The notes beneath the pieces are model-generated. The model was not told the origin of the DNA and ran no database searches. It saw only the letters and a program-made list of their open reading frames with translations. 63,218 bases of DNA from Clostridia bacterium. Lineage in GTDB: Bacteria > Bacillota > Clostridia > Christensenellales > Borkfalkiaceae. Shown in pieces: positions 1-8,602 of the stretch (position 1 is the first letter of the stretch; every line of letters starts with the position of its first letter). The stretch spans positions 1 to 63,218 of the forward strand of contig JAGAKN010000010.1 of NCBI GenBank assembly GCA_017625565.1, read 5' to 3'. Both the position numbers and the translations under genes were made by a program.

Positions 1-653
1 ACGTTGTTATGACGAACTTTGCAGAACTCAAGGCATTCTGGGAAAACAATACGGTATTCACTAACAGTAAGTATGCGGTTATCGCAAACGACATTACCTG
101 CGAGGATACGGTAATCCAAGCGATATGGAATGAAAAGAATGCGGGCGTTATCGACGGGCTTGGCAATACGGTGACGAATATGAAGATGACCCGCGGTATC
201 TTCATGAATGTTGCCAACGTCACGTTGAGAGATATCACGTTTGAAAACTTCACGTCTATGAACAATGTCGTTAAATCTGGAACGAACTTGTTTACTACTG
301 GTTTGATTGCATATTACGCTACAAATTTGGACGTAATCAACGTAAATATGACCACGACTTTGTCGGCTGACAACTGGATGAATTGTACGAACCTTTTGGG
401 TTATTGCAATGTAGGTGGTAGCTACGGCTATAAGTTCGCAGGTTGCAACTTCCAAATCGGTTGCAGAGAGGACATGAAAGCAAAGGCGATGTCCGTAACA
501 GGCGAAATGTGGTATTATTATGGTATCGTTGAAAATACTACGATTACGTATGCTGGTACTTTAGATCTTGAAAAAGATTTTGCGCAAGCAGGTAATAAGA
601 TTACGTATTCGAATGCTACGTTCACGGATATGACGGGTACGTACACGAAATAA
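1..653 (+). CDS. Surface repeat protein, C-terminal fragment (5' end off the window)
   Basis: The frame is open from base 3, so this is the 3' end of a longer gene. The first ATG (base 9) lies in the middle of the protein and has no ribosome binding site. The visible part, about 214 residues, is rich in Asn, Thr and Val with recurring hydrophobic strands such as NVTLRDITFENFT. This pattern fits a right-handed beta-helix or similar repeat protein of the cell surface, but no named family or catalytic residue is recognised. A close homologue, inverted, occupies the right end of the window. The two are identical at the start of the visible part and diverge toward the C terminus. A strong terminator follows at about 782. 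Surface location and fold are inference. Confidence 0.6.
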   Translation, partial: VVMTNFAELKAFWENNTVFTNSKYAVIANDITCEDTVIQAIWNEKNAGVIDGLGNTVTNMKMTRGIFMNVANVTLRDITFENFTSMNNVVKSGTNLFTTGLIAYYATNLDVINVNMTTTLSADNWMNCTNLLGYCNVGGSYGYKFAGCNFQIGCREDMKAKAMSVTGEMWYYYGIVENTTITYAGTLDLEKDFAQAGNKITYSNATFTDMTGTYTK

Positions 654-673
654 TTTGCGCTTAAGCAAAAAAC

Positions 674-730
674 TACGTTGACGCGCGTTGCGTTGCGGAA
701 AACAAATTCAAAACGCAACGTGGCAACGTA
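674..730 (+). repeat. Imperfect inverted repeat downstream of surface gene
   Basis: TACGTTG (674-680) pairs with CAACGTA (724-730), and CGTTGCGTT (686-694) pairs with AACGCAACG (712-720), with a small internal bulge. No T-run follows, so it is not itself a canonical terminator. It lies between the surface-protein stop codon and the terminator at 782, where it may protect the 3' end of the mRNA. The homologous gene at the right end has no obvious counterpart. Confidence 0.5.
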
Positions 731-781
731 AAAGAAAGCATTTATAATCGACAACTAACCATCTATATATTTGCTTGACGG

Positions 782-812
782 AAGGGAAACGGTTTCACCG
801 TTTCCCTTTGTT
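782..812 (+). terminator. Intrinsic terminator of left surface-protein gene
   Basis: The 11-bp stem AAGGGAAACGG / CCGTTTCCCTT is followed by TTTG and a T-rich stretch. The same stem sequence follows the homologous gene at the right end, so the two genes share their 3' flanks as well as coding sequence. Confidence 0.8.
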
Positions 813-841
813 TGTTTCCATAGGAAGGTTTACAACCATGA

Positions 842-872
842 AAAAAGCCTTACCAAAACGGTAAGGCTTTTT
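842..872 (-). terminator. Intrinsic terminator of hydCBA
   Basis: A perfect 13-bp stem, AAAAAGCCTTACC / GGTAAGGCTTTTT, lies 14 bases beyond the hydA stop codon. A/T tracts on both sides make it usable in both directions. Confidence 0.85.
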
Positions 873-885
873 ATACAGTCAAGGA

Positions 886-2652
886 TTATTTCGTATACTT
901 TTCTCTGGTTTGATAAGTGGTATGCAACAATTCGTGCGCTTTATGGGAATTAGGTTTTTCCAAATAATTCTCGTAAAGGGCGATAATTTGCGGGTTTTTA
1001 TGCGATGCACGCAAGGCTTTCGATGCGTCTTCGCTGTACAACGCTTTCGCGCGTTTTTCACGGAAGGTATCCAAAATATCCGCGTCTTCGTTGGGCAAGA
1101 AACAAGGTTTCACGTACGGTTGTCCACCGCCTGCGATACATCCGCCGGGGCAACCCATAATTTCAATGAAATGGTAGGGGCTATTGCCAGCGCGGATTTG
1201 ATCGAGCAATACTTTCGCATTTCTCATACCGTGCGCAACGGCTACTTTAATTTCCTTTCCGGCAAGCGTATAGCTGGCTTCTTTAATCCCTGCAAAACCA
1301 CGAACTTCGTTGAGTTCTACTTTTGCAAGTTCTTCGCCCGTGAGCTTGTATGCCGCCGTACGGAGCGCCGCTTCCATCACGCCACCCGTCGTTCCGAAGA
1401 TAACCCCTGCGCCCGTGTATTCGCCGACGATATCGGTGTCGAATTCCGAATCGGGGAGTTTGACAAAGTTGATACCCGAACGCTTGATCAGTTTTGCAAG
1501 TTCTCTCGTCGTCAAAACTGCATCCACGTCCGCAAGCCCGTTGACGGAGAGTTCGGGGCGTTCTTTTTCGAACTTCTTCGCCGTACAAGGCATAATCGAT
1601 ACGACGAACATGTCTTTCGGATCGATACCGTTCTTTTCGCAGTAATAACTTTTCAAAATTGCGCCAAACATTTGGTGGGGGGATTTGCAGGACGACAAGT
1701 GAGGCAATAAATCGCCGTATTGATATTCCGCATAATTTACCCAACCGGGGGAACAGGACGTGATCATCGGCAATTTGCCGTTGTTTTCAATGCGATCCAA
1801 CAACTCGCTTGCCTCTTCCATAATCGTTAAATCCGCGCCGAAATTCGTATCGAATACTTTCTTAAAGCCAAGGCGTTTTAAAGCGGAAACCATTTTGCCT
1901 GTGACAAGTGTACCGATCGGCATATCAAATTCTTCGCCGAGCGCCGCACGGACTGCTGGCGCGGTTTGTACGACAACGTATTTGCCGGCTTTCATGGCTT
2001 CGTCTACGCGGTCGATTTCGGAAGCTTCCATCAACGCGCCCGTGGGACAAACGCTGACGCATTGTCCGCAAAGAATACAGGGGGATTTTGCGAAACTTCT
2101 GTCTTCCGCAGGGGCAACAATCGTATTAAAGCCACGCTTTTCAAAGCCGAGTATGCCGAGCCCGTGCGCATTTTTGCATCTTTCGACGCATCTTCCGCAA
2201 AGGATACATTTCGACGTATCACGGACGATAGACGGGCTAATTTGATCAAACGTCGTCGGGGTTTGTTCGCCTACGTACATATCGTCGCGCGCGCCCGTGA
2301 TTTTTGCTACGTGCAACAACTCGCATTTGCCGTTCTTATCGCATTGTTGACAATTTTTATTGTGGTTCGACAACAAGAGTTCTACCGAAGTTCTTCTTGC
2401 AGACGTTGCTTTCGGGGAAGAAATGGTGATTTCCATGCCTTCCGCAACGGGGTAGACGCAAGCTGCGACAAGTCCGCGCGCGCCCGTAGCTTCTACCAAG
2501 CATACCCGACAAGAGCCTTTCGAACATTCCCCGTGATTGAATGCGCAAAGGGAGGGGATTTCATAACCGCAAGCTTTTGCGGCCTCCAAAATCGTCATTC
2601 CTGCTTCTACTTCGTAGGAAATACCTTCAATTTTAATATTAATTTTCGACAT
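886..2652 (-). CDS. hydA: NADH/ferredoxin-dependent [FeFe]-hydrogenase catalytic subunit
   Basis: This is the catalytic subunit of a trimeric cytoplasmic [FeFe]-hydrogenase that evolves H2 from NADH plus reduced ferredoxin, or the reverse. The 588 residues have the expected order. An N-terminal [2Fe-2S] domain has Cys36, 43, 48, 51 and 65. A His-Cys3 [4Fe-4S] site has His97, Cys101, 104 and 110. Two [4Fe-4S] motifs follow (Cys149-159 and Cys192-202). The H-cluster domain carries TSCSPGW (Cys300), MPCTAKK (Cys356) and MGCPGGC with GGGQP (Cys501 and 505). All four H-cluster cysteines are present, so the enzyme should be active. It is the last gene of hydC-hydB-hydA. Electron bifurcation is known for this family and is inferred here from the full trimer. 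Confidence 0.95.
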   Translation of the reverse strand: MSKINIKIEGISYEVEAGMTILEAAKACGYEIPSLCAFNHGECSKGSCRVCLVEATGARGLVAACVYPVAEGMEITISSPKATSARRTSVELLLSNHNKNCQQCDKNGKCELLHVAKITGARDDMYVGEQTPTTFDQISPSIVRDTSKCILCGRCVERCKNAHGLGILGFEKRGFNTIVAPAEDRSFAKSPCILCGQCVSVCPTGALMEASEIDRVDEAMKAGKYVVVQTAPAVRAALGEEFDMPIGTLVTGKMVSALKRLGFKKVFDTNFGADLTIMEEASELLDRIENNGKLPMITSCSPGWVNYAEYQYGDLLPHLSSCKSPHQMFGAILKSYYCEKNGIDPKDMFVVSIMPCTAKKFEKERPELSVNGLADVDAVLTTRELAKLIKRSGINFVKLPDSEFDTDIVGEYTGAGVIFGTTGGVMEAALRTAAYKLTGEELAKVELNEVRGFAGIKEASYTLAGKEIKVAVAHGMRNAKVLLDQIRAGNSPYHFIEIMGCPGGCIAGGGQPYVKPCFLPNEDADILDTFREKRAKALYSEDASKALRASHKNPQIIALYENYLEKPNSHKAHELLHTTYQTREKYTK

Positions 2653-2666
2653 ATTTGCTCCCTCCG

Positions 2667-4553
2667 TTATTTCTTGACGATTGCTTTGAATTTACAAGAT
2701 GCAATACACATACCGCATTTTACGCACTTTTCTTGGTCGATCATGTACGCAGGTAAACGTTTTCCGGGCGCAACGTAGTCCGTTTTCACGAACGCGTTGA
2801 CAGGGCAGGCTTTCGCGCAGACGCCACAACCGAAACATTTGTCTTTTTCAATGACGTATTCCATTAAATTCTTGCAAATGTGCGCAGGGCATTTCTTGTC
2901 GACAATGTGCGCTACGTACTCGTCACGGAAGTGTTTCAAGGTGGACAAAATCGGGTTCGGGGCTGTTTGACCAAGTCCGCAAAGGGAGTTTGTTCTTACG
3001 TTTTCCGCTAATTCTTCAAGCTCCGAAAGGTCGTCCATCGTAGCTTTGCCGTCGGTGATGCGGGTTAAGATTTCCAGCATGCGTTTCGTGCCGATACGGC
3101 AGGGGGTACATTTACCACAGGATTCGTCGCAAATGAATTCCATATAGAATTTTGCAACGTCGACCATACAGTTGTCTTCGTCCATGACGATTGCACCACC
3201 TGAACCCATCATCGAGCCTTTGGCTACAAGGTTGTCAAAGTCGATCGGGGTATCCAAATCTTCCGCCGTCAAGCAACCGCCCGAAGGCCCGCCTGTTTGA
3301 ATGGCTTTGAATTGTTTGCCGTCGGGGATTCCGCCACCGATATCGTAAATTAATTCCCTAAGCGTCGTGCCCATAGGGATTTCCACAAGCCCGACGTTGT
3401 TGATTTTACCGCCGAGTGCGAATACTTTCGTGCCTTTGGATTTTTCCGTGCCGTGCTTGGAGAAAGCGTCTTTGCCTTCTCTTAAAATATAGGGTACGCA
3501 CGCGAGCGTTTCTACGTTGTTGATAATTGTCGGGCATCCCCAAAGTCCTTTCACCGCAGGGAAAGGCGGACGGGGACGGGGCATACCGCGTTGTCCTTCA
3601 ATAGAATTCAAAAGCGCCGTTTCTTCCCCGCAAACGAACGCGCCTGCGCCTAAACGCAAATGCACGCGGAAGGAGAAATCCGTGCCGAGAATGTTATCGC
3701 CGAGCAAGCCGAGTTCTTCCGCTTGTTGAATGGCGAGCTTTAATCTGTTTACCGCGATAGGGTATTCTGCGCGAACGTAGAAATAACCGTTTTGCGCGCC
3801 GATTGCATACCCTGCAATCATCATACCTTCAATGACGGCAAGGGGGTTTCCTTCCAAAATCGAACGGTCCATAAACGCGCCGGGGTCGCCTTCGTCGCCA
3901 TTACATACGACGTATTTCGTGCCTTCGGGTTGGGCGTAAGCAAATTGCCATTTTCTACCCGACGGGAAACCGCCACCGCCACGTCCGCGGAGTCCCGATT
4001 CCAGGACTTCGTTAATGACTTCTTGGCGATCCATTTGCAAAGCGCGCGCCAAGCCTTGGAAAGCGCCCGAGCCAAGGCTTTCTTGAATATTTTCGGGGTT
4101 AATGCTACCGCAACCGTGCAAGGCAATGCGGACTTGTTTTTTATAGAAATTGATATCGTCTTGCTTGGTCACTTTCGCTTCCGTATGCGGATCGACGTAC
4201 AACAATCTATCGATGATTTCTCCGCCGATTAAATCCTTTTCAACGATTTCGGCAACGTCTTCGACTTGTACCAGACGGTAAAGTGTGTCTTCTGGGTAAA
4301 TTTTTACGAAAGGACCTTGGGAACAGAAACCAAAGCACCCGACTTGGTTGACCGTCACTTTGTCTTGCAAGCCTTTTTCTACAACGAGCTTGTTAAACTC
4401 CGCAGTAATTTCGTCAGATCTAGACGAAAGACAGCCCGTACCGCCACAAAGTACGACGTGACGCTTGCCGTCTTGACCTGTAAATTTTGCGCTAAGGCAG
4501 GATGCGCATTGTGCGCTTATTTGATTGAGTTGTTCAAAATTCTTAATCATCAT
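2667..4553 (-). CDS. hydB: Hydrogenase flavin subunit HydB (NuoF-like)
   Basis: This is the NAD(H)-binding flavoprotein subunit of the [FeFe]-hydrogenase complex. In its 628 residues one sees an N-terminal thioredoxin-like [2Fe-2S] domain (about 30-115), a NuoF core with the glycine-rich FMN/NADH site GRGGGGFPSGRKW near residue 190, and the [4Fe-4S] motif ESCGKCTPCR. Two C-terminal ferredoxin motifs, CFGCGVCAKACP and CVKCGMCIASCKF, close the protein. This N- and C-terminal extension of NuoF is the hallmark of HydB/HndC. The start codon overlaps the hydC stop codon as ATGA, so translation is probably coupled. Confidence 0.94.
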   Translation of the reverse strand: MMIKNFEQLNQISAQCASCLSAKFTGQDGKRHVVLCGGTGCLSSRSDEITAEFNKLVVEKGLQDKVTVNQVGCFGFCSQGPFVKIYPEDTLYRLVQVEDVAEIVEKDLIGGEIIDRLLYVDPHTEAKVTKQDDINFYKKQVRIALHGCGSINPENIQESLGSGAFQGLARALQMDRQEVINEVLESGLRGRGGGGFPSGRKWQFAYAQPEGTKYVVCNGDEGDPGAFMDRSILEGNPLAVIEGMMIAGYAIGAQNGYFYVRAEYPIAVNRLKLAIQQAEELGLLGDNILGTDFSFRVHLRLGAGAFVCGEETALLNSIEGQRGMPRPRPPFPAVKGLWGCPTIINNVETLACVPYILREGKDAFSKHGTEKSKGTKVFALGGKINNVGLVEIPMGTTLRELIYDIGGGIPDGKQFKAIQTGGPSGGCLTAEDLDTPIDFDNLVAKGSMMGSGGAIVMDEDNCMVDVAKFYMEFICDESCGKCTPCRIGTKRMLEILTRITDGKATMDDLSELEELAENVRTNSLCGLGQTAPNPILSTLKHFRDEYVAHIVDKKCPAHICKNLMEYVIEKDKCFGCGVCAKACPVNAFVKTDYVAPGKRLPAYMIDQEKCVKCGMCIASCKFKAIVKK

Positions 4554-5038
4554 TCGTTTGCCTCCAACGCTTTGTATTCGTTTACAATTTTAGGGACGAC
4601 GTCTACGGTGAGTTTGGGATAAACCTTGCCGTTGATGGTGACGGCGGGGGCGATCCCACAAGCGCCGATACAACGGAGCGCGTCTAACGTAAATAAGCCG
4701 TCTTTTGACGTTTCACCCGGTTTTATACCGATAATTTCCGAAAATTTATCGATAATCTGTTGTGCGCCCTTAACGTAGCAAGCCGTTCCAAGACATACGC
4801 CGATTACGTATTTTCCTTTCGGGGTGAGCGAGAAGAAAGAATAGAAAGTGACAACGCCGTAAATTTCGGCAACGGGAACGCCCGTTCTTGCGGAAACAAG
4901 TTCTTGTACTTCCAAGGGGATATATCCGTACTCTTTTTGAATATCGCTCAAGATCATCATTAGCGGTGTTTTTTCGTTAACGTATCTATCGCAAATTTCG
5001 TTAATTTTTTTGACGGCCGCTTCTTGTAAATGAGCCAT
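4550..5038 (-). CDS. hydC: Hydrogenase small subunit HydC (NuoE-like [2Fe-2S])
   Basis: This is the 162-residue thioredoxin-fold [2Fe-2S] subunit of the NADH-linked hydrogenase, homologous to NuoE of complex I. The cluster ligands are Cys82 and Cys87 (CLGTACY) and Cys123 and Cys127 (CIGACG). The start is supported by a strong ribosome binding site, AGGAGG, just upstream. It is the first gene of hydCBA and is transcribed from the promoter at 5085-5113. Confidence 0.94.
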   Translation of the reverse strand: MAHLQEAAVKKINEICDRYVNEKTPLMMILSDIQKEYGYIPLEVQELVSARTGVPVAEIYGVVTFYSFFSLTPKGKYVIGVCLGTACYVKGAQQIIDKFSEIIGIKPGETSKDGLFTLDALRCIGACGIAPAVTINGKVYPKLTVDVVPKIVNEYKALEANE

Positions 5039-5084
5039 AAAAGCCTCCTTTGTTTGATTATTTTTATTTTACCATAACAAATAT

Positions 5085-5113
5085 ATTATACCATACTTTT
5101 TTATGAATAACAA
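5085..5113 (-). promoter_or_regulatory. Sigma-A promoter of hydCBA
   Basis: Read on the minus strand: TTGTTA, a 17-nt spacer ending in TGG (extended -10), then TATAAT. It lies about 47 bases upstream of the hydC start and is divergent from the promoter at 5214. Confidence 0.75.
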
Positions 5114-5213
5114 ATACTTAAAAGTCAACAAATAAAAAAAACAATCGCTAATTCGATAAATTTTTATCTTTTTAAAATTTAAACGAAATGGTAAAAGAAA
5201 ATCTGTCATTTTA

Positions 5214-5242
5214 TTGACAATTTTTTGCAAGTATGCTATACT
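5214..5242 (+). promoter_or_regulatory. Sigma-A promoter of the metallophosphoesterase gene
   Basis: A consensus TTGACA box (5214-5219), a 17-nt spacer with TG before the -10, and TATACT (5237-5242). The start codon at 5286 follows with AAAGGAG ahead of it. Confidence 0.85.
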
Positions 5243-5285
5243 GAAAACGTACTGAATTTCTTTATTTATAAAGGAGTTTTATTTT

Positions 5286-6419
5286 ATGGACAAGCAAGAA
5301 CAAGTAAGGGATATTCCGACGATTGTTCGAAAAAATCTCGACGTCGAACATATTATGCTGGCGGCTTGTTGCTATGGTATTCACGGTCTTGGCGAAGAAA
5401 ATTTACATAAAATCTTTTCTATGCTCGTGGCGACGGATATTCATAGATGTCCCAACCAACTCCGTTCGGCTGTGGAGTATCTCCATTATTACGAAGGGTT
5501 AGATTGCGGGATTTGCCTTGGGGATATGATGGGTAGCGATTTTGCGGAATCGGATGGAAAATGGTACGTCAACGAGATTTTGCAATCCCAAAAACCCTTT
5601 TATACAGTACTTGGAAATCACGATTTGGGGAATAGCGCGAAATTTTCGATTTCGGCAACCCCGAAAATGTCGTTTGAAAAATTCATTTTACCCTTAAAGA
5701 AACAAGTCGGGGTTTCCGATCTAGATCGCCCGTATTATAAAATCGTTTGGGAGAAATACAAAATCGCATTGATCGTCTTAAACGCTTACGATGCGCCCGA
5801 TATTTTGGATGAAGACGGGAATTACGCAGTATCTCGTGGAAAAGAAATGATTTTACAGGAGCAAACGGACTGGCTTATTCAAGCCTTGCAAGAAATCCCT
5901 GCGGAGTATCATTTGATGGTTGCGCTCCATAGCTATTGTTTTCCGCATACAACCGTGGATTGCGACTGGACGCAAGACGAGAAAAATTTGGGGCAAGATT
6001 TTGATTGCTATGGGCAACTCCCTGATATTATAGACGCTTGGAAACATGGTAAGGCGTTATCGAAACGTTATACGCCGAGAGCCTTTCAAAGGCTTTTGTC
6101 GGATCTTGTTGTCGATTGCGATTTCAGCGCTCGCGGGAAAGGTGATTTTGTCGGGTATTTCGTCGGGCATACGCATTACGATATTATCGCGCGTTCGGAA
6201 ACGTATCCTGATCAAAATATTGTTTGTTTTGCGTCTTCCGCATTCGATACTTGGCAAAATTACAATACCGACTTACCGAGAACGAAAGGGACGAAATCGG
6301 AAGATTTGCTCACGGTGGTGAGTGTACATACCCAAAAACGTCAAATCCGCTTGGTGCGGATCGGGAGCAACTGCACCTTGGATTTGGTTGATCGTACGAA
6401 AATGATAATTTCCTATTAA
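5286..6419 (+). CDS. Calcineurin-like metallophosphoesterase
   Basis: This is a 377-residue cytoplasmic metal-dependent phosphoesterase; no signal peptide or membrane segment is seen. The five metal-site blocks of the family are in order: ATDIHR (Asp51, His53), CLGDMMGS (Asp80), GNHD (Asn111, His112), ALHSY near 216 and GHTHYD near 290. The substrate cannot be deduced. About 45 residues precede the first metal motif. An AAAGGAG ribosome binding site lies 11 bases before the ATG. It is followed after 22 bases by an amidohydrolase on the same strand, so the two may act together on a phosphorylated metabolite (inference). Confidence 0.8.
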   Translation: MDKQEQVRDIPTIVRKNLDVEHIMLAACCYGIHGLGEENLHKIFSMLVATDIHRCPNQLRSAVEYLHYYEGLDCGICLGDMMGSDFAESDGKWYVNEILQSQKPFYTVLGNHDLGNSAKFSISATPKMSFEKFILPLKKQVGVSDLDRPYYKIVWEKYKIALIVLNAYDAPDILDEDGNYAVSRGKEMILQEQTDWLIQALQEIPAEYHLMVALHSYCFPHTTVDCDWTQDEKNLGQDFDCYGQLPDIIDAWKHGKALSKRYTPRAFQRLLSDLVVDCDFSARGKGDFVGYFVGHTHYDIIARSETYPDQNIVCFASSAFDTWQNYNTDLPRTKGTKSEDLLTVVSVHTQKRQIRLVRIGSNCTLDLVDRTKMIISY

Positions 6420-6441
6420 AAAATTACGGAGGACTTTTATT

Positions 6442-7347
6442 ATGTTAATAGACATTCACTCGCATGCATATCGCGTAAAAATGCCGTTTGTCACGCCTTT
6501 TTGCACGTTGCCGGAACTTTTAAAAGAGCAGGAAAGATTAGGGATTGATAAGAGCGTCGTTATGCCCATCGTTAGCCCTGAAATTTACATTCCCCAAAAC
6601 ACGGAAGACATTATTGATATGGCAAGAGAATACCCCGATCGGATTATTCCGTTCTGCAATATCGATCCGCGTTCTTTGACCAATTCTCCGCATGCAAAAT
6701 TTGAAGATTTGATGGAGTTTTACAAAGAAAAAGGCTGTAAAGGGATCGGGGAAGTCATGCCAAATATGCGCATGGACAATCCACTTGTACAAAACTTATT
6801 CCGCGCGGCGGAAAAAGTCGGGTTTTCGGTCACGCCTGACGGCTCTGATCAATTATCGGGAGATTTCGGACTTTACGACGATCCGGGGCTTCCGCAATTA
6901 GAACTTTCCTTGCGTCGTTTCCCCAAACTCGTGATTTTTGGGCACGGGCCTGTGTTCTGGTCGGAAATTGCGAAACTTGAAACGCCTGGAGAACGTAGCG
7001 TACCCTTTAAATTCTTGGATGAAGGGCAAGTGGAAGGGTTCTTGTTTAATTCTTCGCCGATTAAAGAAGAAGGCGTCGTAGCAAAATTGTTGCGTCGGTA
7101 TCCGAATTTACATTGTGATTTATCCGATCCTACTGCGTACAATGCTTTGACTCGTGATGAAAAATACACGGCGGAATTCGTAAAAGAATTCCAAGACAGA
7201 ATGTATTTTGGTACGGATCTTTGTTTCCCGGGAATGGACGTTCCGCTTGTTGAAAAATTGAAAGAATGGAAAAAACGCGGGGTAATCAGCGGAGAAGCTT
7301 ATAATAAGATCACGCACGAAAACGCAATGAAATTGTTGGGATTATGA
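6442..7347 (+). CDS. Amidohydrolase family 2 (TIM-barrel) enzyme
   Basis: The 301 residues belong to the amidohydrolase-2 group, metal-dependent TIM-barrel hydrolases or decarboxylases. The N-terminal metal motif is DIHSHAYR (Asp4, His6, His8). A barrel histidine lies in GHGPVFW (about 168) and the conserved aspartate in FGTDLCFPG (about 255). The substrate is unknown. A GGAGG ribosome binding site precedes the ATG. It is probably co-transcribed with the metallophosphoesterase upstream, and a terminator follows at about 7398. Confidence 0.82.
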   Translation: MLIDIHSHAYRVKMPFVTPFCTLPELLKEQERLGIDKSVVMPIVSPEIYIPQNTEDIIDMAREYPDRIIPFCNIDPRSLTNSPHAKFEDLMEFYKEKGCKGIGEVMPNMRMDNPLVQNLFRAAEKVGFSVTPDGSDQLSGDFGLYDDPGLPQLELSLRRFPKLVIFGHGPVFWSEIAKLETPGERSVPFKFLDEGQVEGFLFNSSPIKEEGVVAKLLRRYPNLHCDLSDPTAYNALTRDEKYTAEFVKEFQDRMYFGTDLCFPGMDVPLVEKLKEWKKRGVISGEAYNKITHENAMKLLGL

Positions 7348-7397
7348 TCAAAGGAAAAGTGCGTAAAACGCAATCAAAAACAAGCGTATATAAAAAC

Positions 7398-7432
7398 AAA
7401 AAGGAGAGCAATATCTAAGGCTCTCTTTTTCT
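7398..7432 (+). terminator. Intrinsic terminator after the amidohydrolase gene
   Basis: The stem AAAGGAGAGC / GCTCTCTTTT, with one G-T pair, is followed directly by a run of T. Confidence 0.75.
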
Positions 7433-7467
7433 TTTATGGCAAAAATAAGAAAAACTCTTGAAAAAGC

Positions 7468-7496
7468 TTTTCATTTTTCGGGGGATATGGTATACT
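7468..7496 (+). promoter_or_regulatory. Promoter of rdgB
   Basis: An extended -10, TGG-TATACT (7488-7496), with a weak -35 box TTTTCA 17 nt upstream. The start codon at 7518 follows an AGGAG ribosome binding site (7505-7509). Confidence 0.6.
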
Positions 7497-7517
7497 TGTT
7501 GTATAGGAGTATGAACG

Positions 7518-8102
7518 ATGGATATGCAAAAAGAAAAACTCGTCGTTGCAACGGGCAACGCGCACAAATTAAGGGAAATTGCGGAAATTTTTACGGAATA
7601 TGAAGTTGTTTCCCAAAAGCAAATGGGCTTTAACGAAGACGTAGAAGAAACGGGTACAACGTTTGCGGAGAATGCGTTAATTAAAGCGCGCGCTGCGGCG
7701 AATGCTTTAAATCTTCCTGCGCTTGCGGACGATAGTGGTTTGTGTGTGGATGCGTTAAACGGCGCGCCAGGAGTATATAGCGCGCGTTATTGCGGAAAGC
7801 ACGGCGACGACAAAGCCAACCGTGATTTATTGCTCAAAAATTTAAAAGATGTGGATAACCGTCGTGCACATTTCACTAGCGCGATTGCGTTGGTGTATCC
7901 CGACGGCAAAGAAATTGTCGTTGAAGGTAAGACGTATGGGAATATTTTAACGGAAGAACAGGGCGACGGTGGCTTTGGCTATGATTGTATTTTTGAGAGT
8001 GAAGACTTGCGAAAATCGTTCGGTTTGGCGACGGCGGAAGAAAAGAACTCTGTTTCCCATCGTTTCCGTGGATTACAAGCTTTAAGAGAACGTTTACAAT
8101 GA
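7518..8102 (+). CDS. rdgB: XTP/dITP pyrophosphatase
   Basis: This enzyme hydrolyses non-canonical purine triphosphates (dITP, XTP) to monophosphates and keeps them out of DNA and RNA. The 194 residues match RdgB/HAM1 length. The N-terminal TGNAHKLREI nucleotide-binding motif is present, with GTTFAENALIKA, ADDSGLCVDAL, the GFGYDCIF block and the C-terminal SHRFRG. The chosen ATG sits 8 bases after AGGAG; an ATG at 7511 is out of frame. The stop overlaps the next start as ATGA. This pairing with a YfcE-like phosphodiesterase is common in Firmicutes. Confidence 0.95.
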   Translation: MDMQKEKLVVATGNAHKLREIAEIFTEYEVVSQKQMGFNEDVEETGTTFAENALIKARAAANALNLPALADDSGLCVDALNGAPGVYSARYCGKHGDDKANRDLLLKNLKDVDNRRAHFTSAIALVYPDGKEIVVEGKTYGNILTEEQGDGGFGYDCIFESEDLRKSFGLATAEEKNSVSHRFRGLQALRERLQ

Positions 8103-8581
8103 AAACGTTGTTGGTGGTTTCGGATACGCACGGGAATACGAAAGGCTTAGATGCGCTCTCTGCGTTAATTGCGGAGAACGACTACGTCGTGCATCTTGGC
8201 GACGGAGCGAATGATATGCGCTCGATTCGGGAAAACTATCCCGAGAAAACGTATGCTTGTGCAGGAAATTGCGATTGGGTGTCGTATTTGCCGACGGAAG
8301 GGGTTTTGGAAATCGAGCAATCGCGTATTTTTTATTGTCACGGGCATCAATACGGTGTCAAAAGTAGTTTGGAAACTCTTGCGAAGGTGGCGAAAAGTCG
8401 GGATTGTACCGTAGCTTTGTACGGGCATACGCACAGCGCGGATATCAGTGAGATTGACGGAGTTCTTCTTGTCAATCCCGGCTCGTTGCGACGCGCTGTA
8501 GGAGAAGGCGGAAGTTATGCGTATATCGTCGTACATAAGGAGAAAATAACGCCTGTTTTAGTAGGCGAATCGGTGTTTTAA
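8099..8581 (+). CDS. YfcE/MJ0936-family metallophosphodiesterase
   Basis: A small (160-residue) calcineurin-fold phosphodiesterase of the YfcE/MJ0936 group. The metal-binding blocks are SDTHGN, LGDGAND, GNCDW, CHGHQYG and GHTHS, followed by the family signature NPGSLRR. The physiological substrate of this group is not settled; several members cleave model phosphodiesters. It is translationally coupled to rdgB by a 4-base overlap. Confidence 0.9.
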   Translation: MKTLLVVSDTHGNTKGLDALSALIAENDYVVHLGDGANDMRSIRENYPEKTYACAGNCDWVSYLPTEGVLEIEQSRIFYCHGHQYGVKSSLETLAKVAKSRDCTVALYGHTHSADISEIDGVLLVNPGSLRRAVGEGGSYAYIVVHKEKITPVLVGESVF

Positions 8582-8602
8582 AAGAAAAACGGGGTAATTT
8601 TT

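Noticed and set aside
1103..1115. Single GTTTCAC heptamers in hydA and other coding regions
   Set aside because: They lack a partner at 7-base spacing, so they are taken as chance matches and not counted with the paired elements.
910..1710. Plus-strand frames inside hydA and similar long antisense frames in other genes
   Set aside because: They are shadows of strongly recognisable genes on the other strand, with no ribosome binding site or family match.
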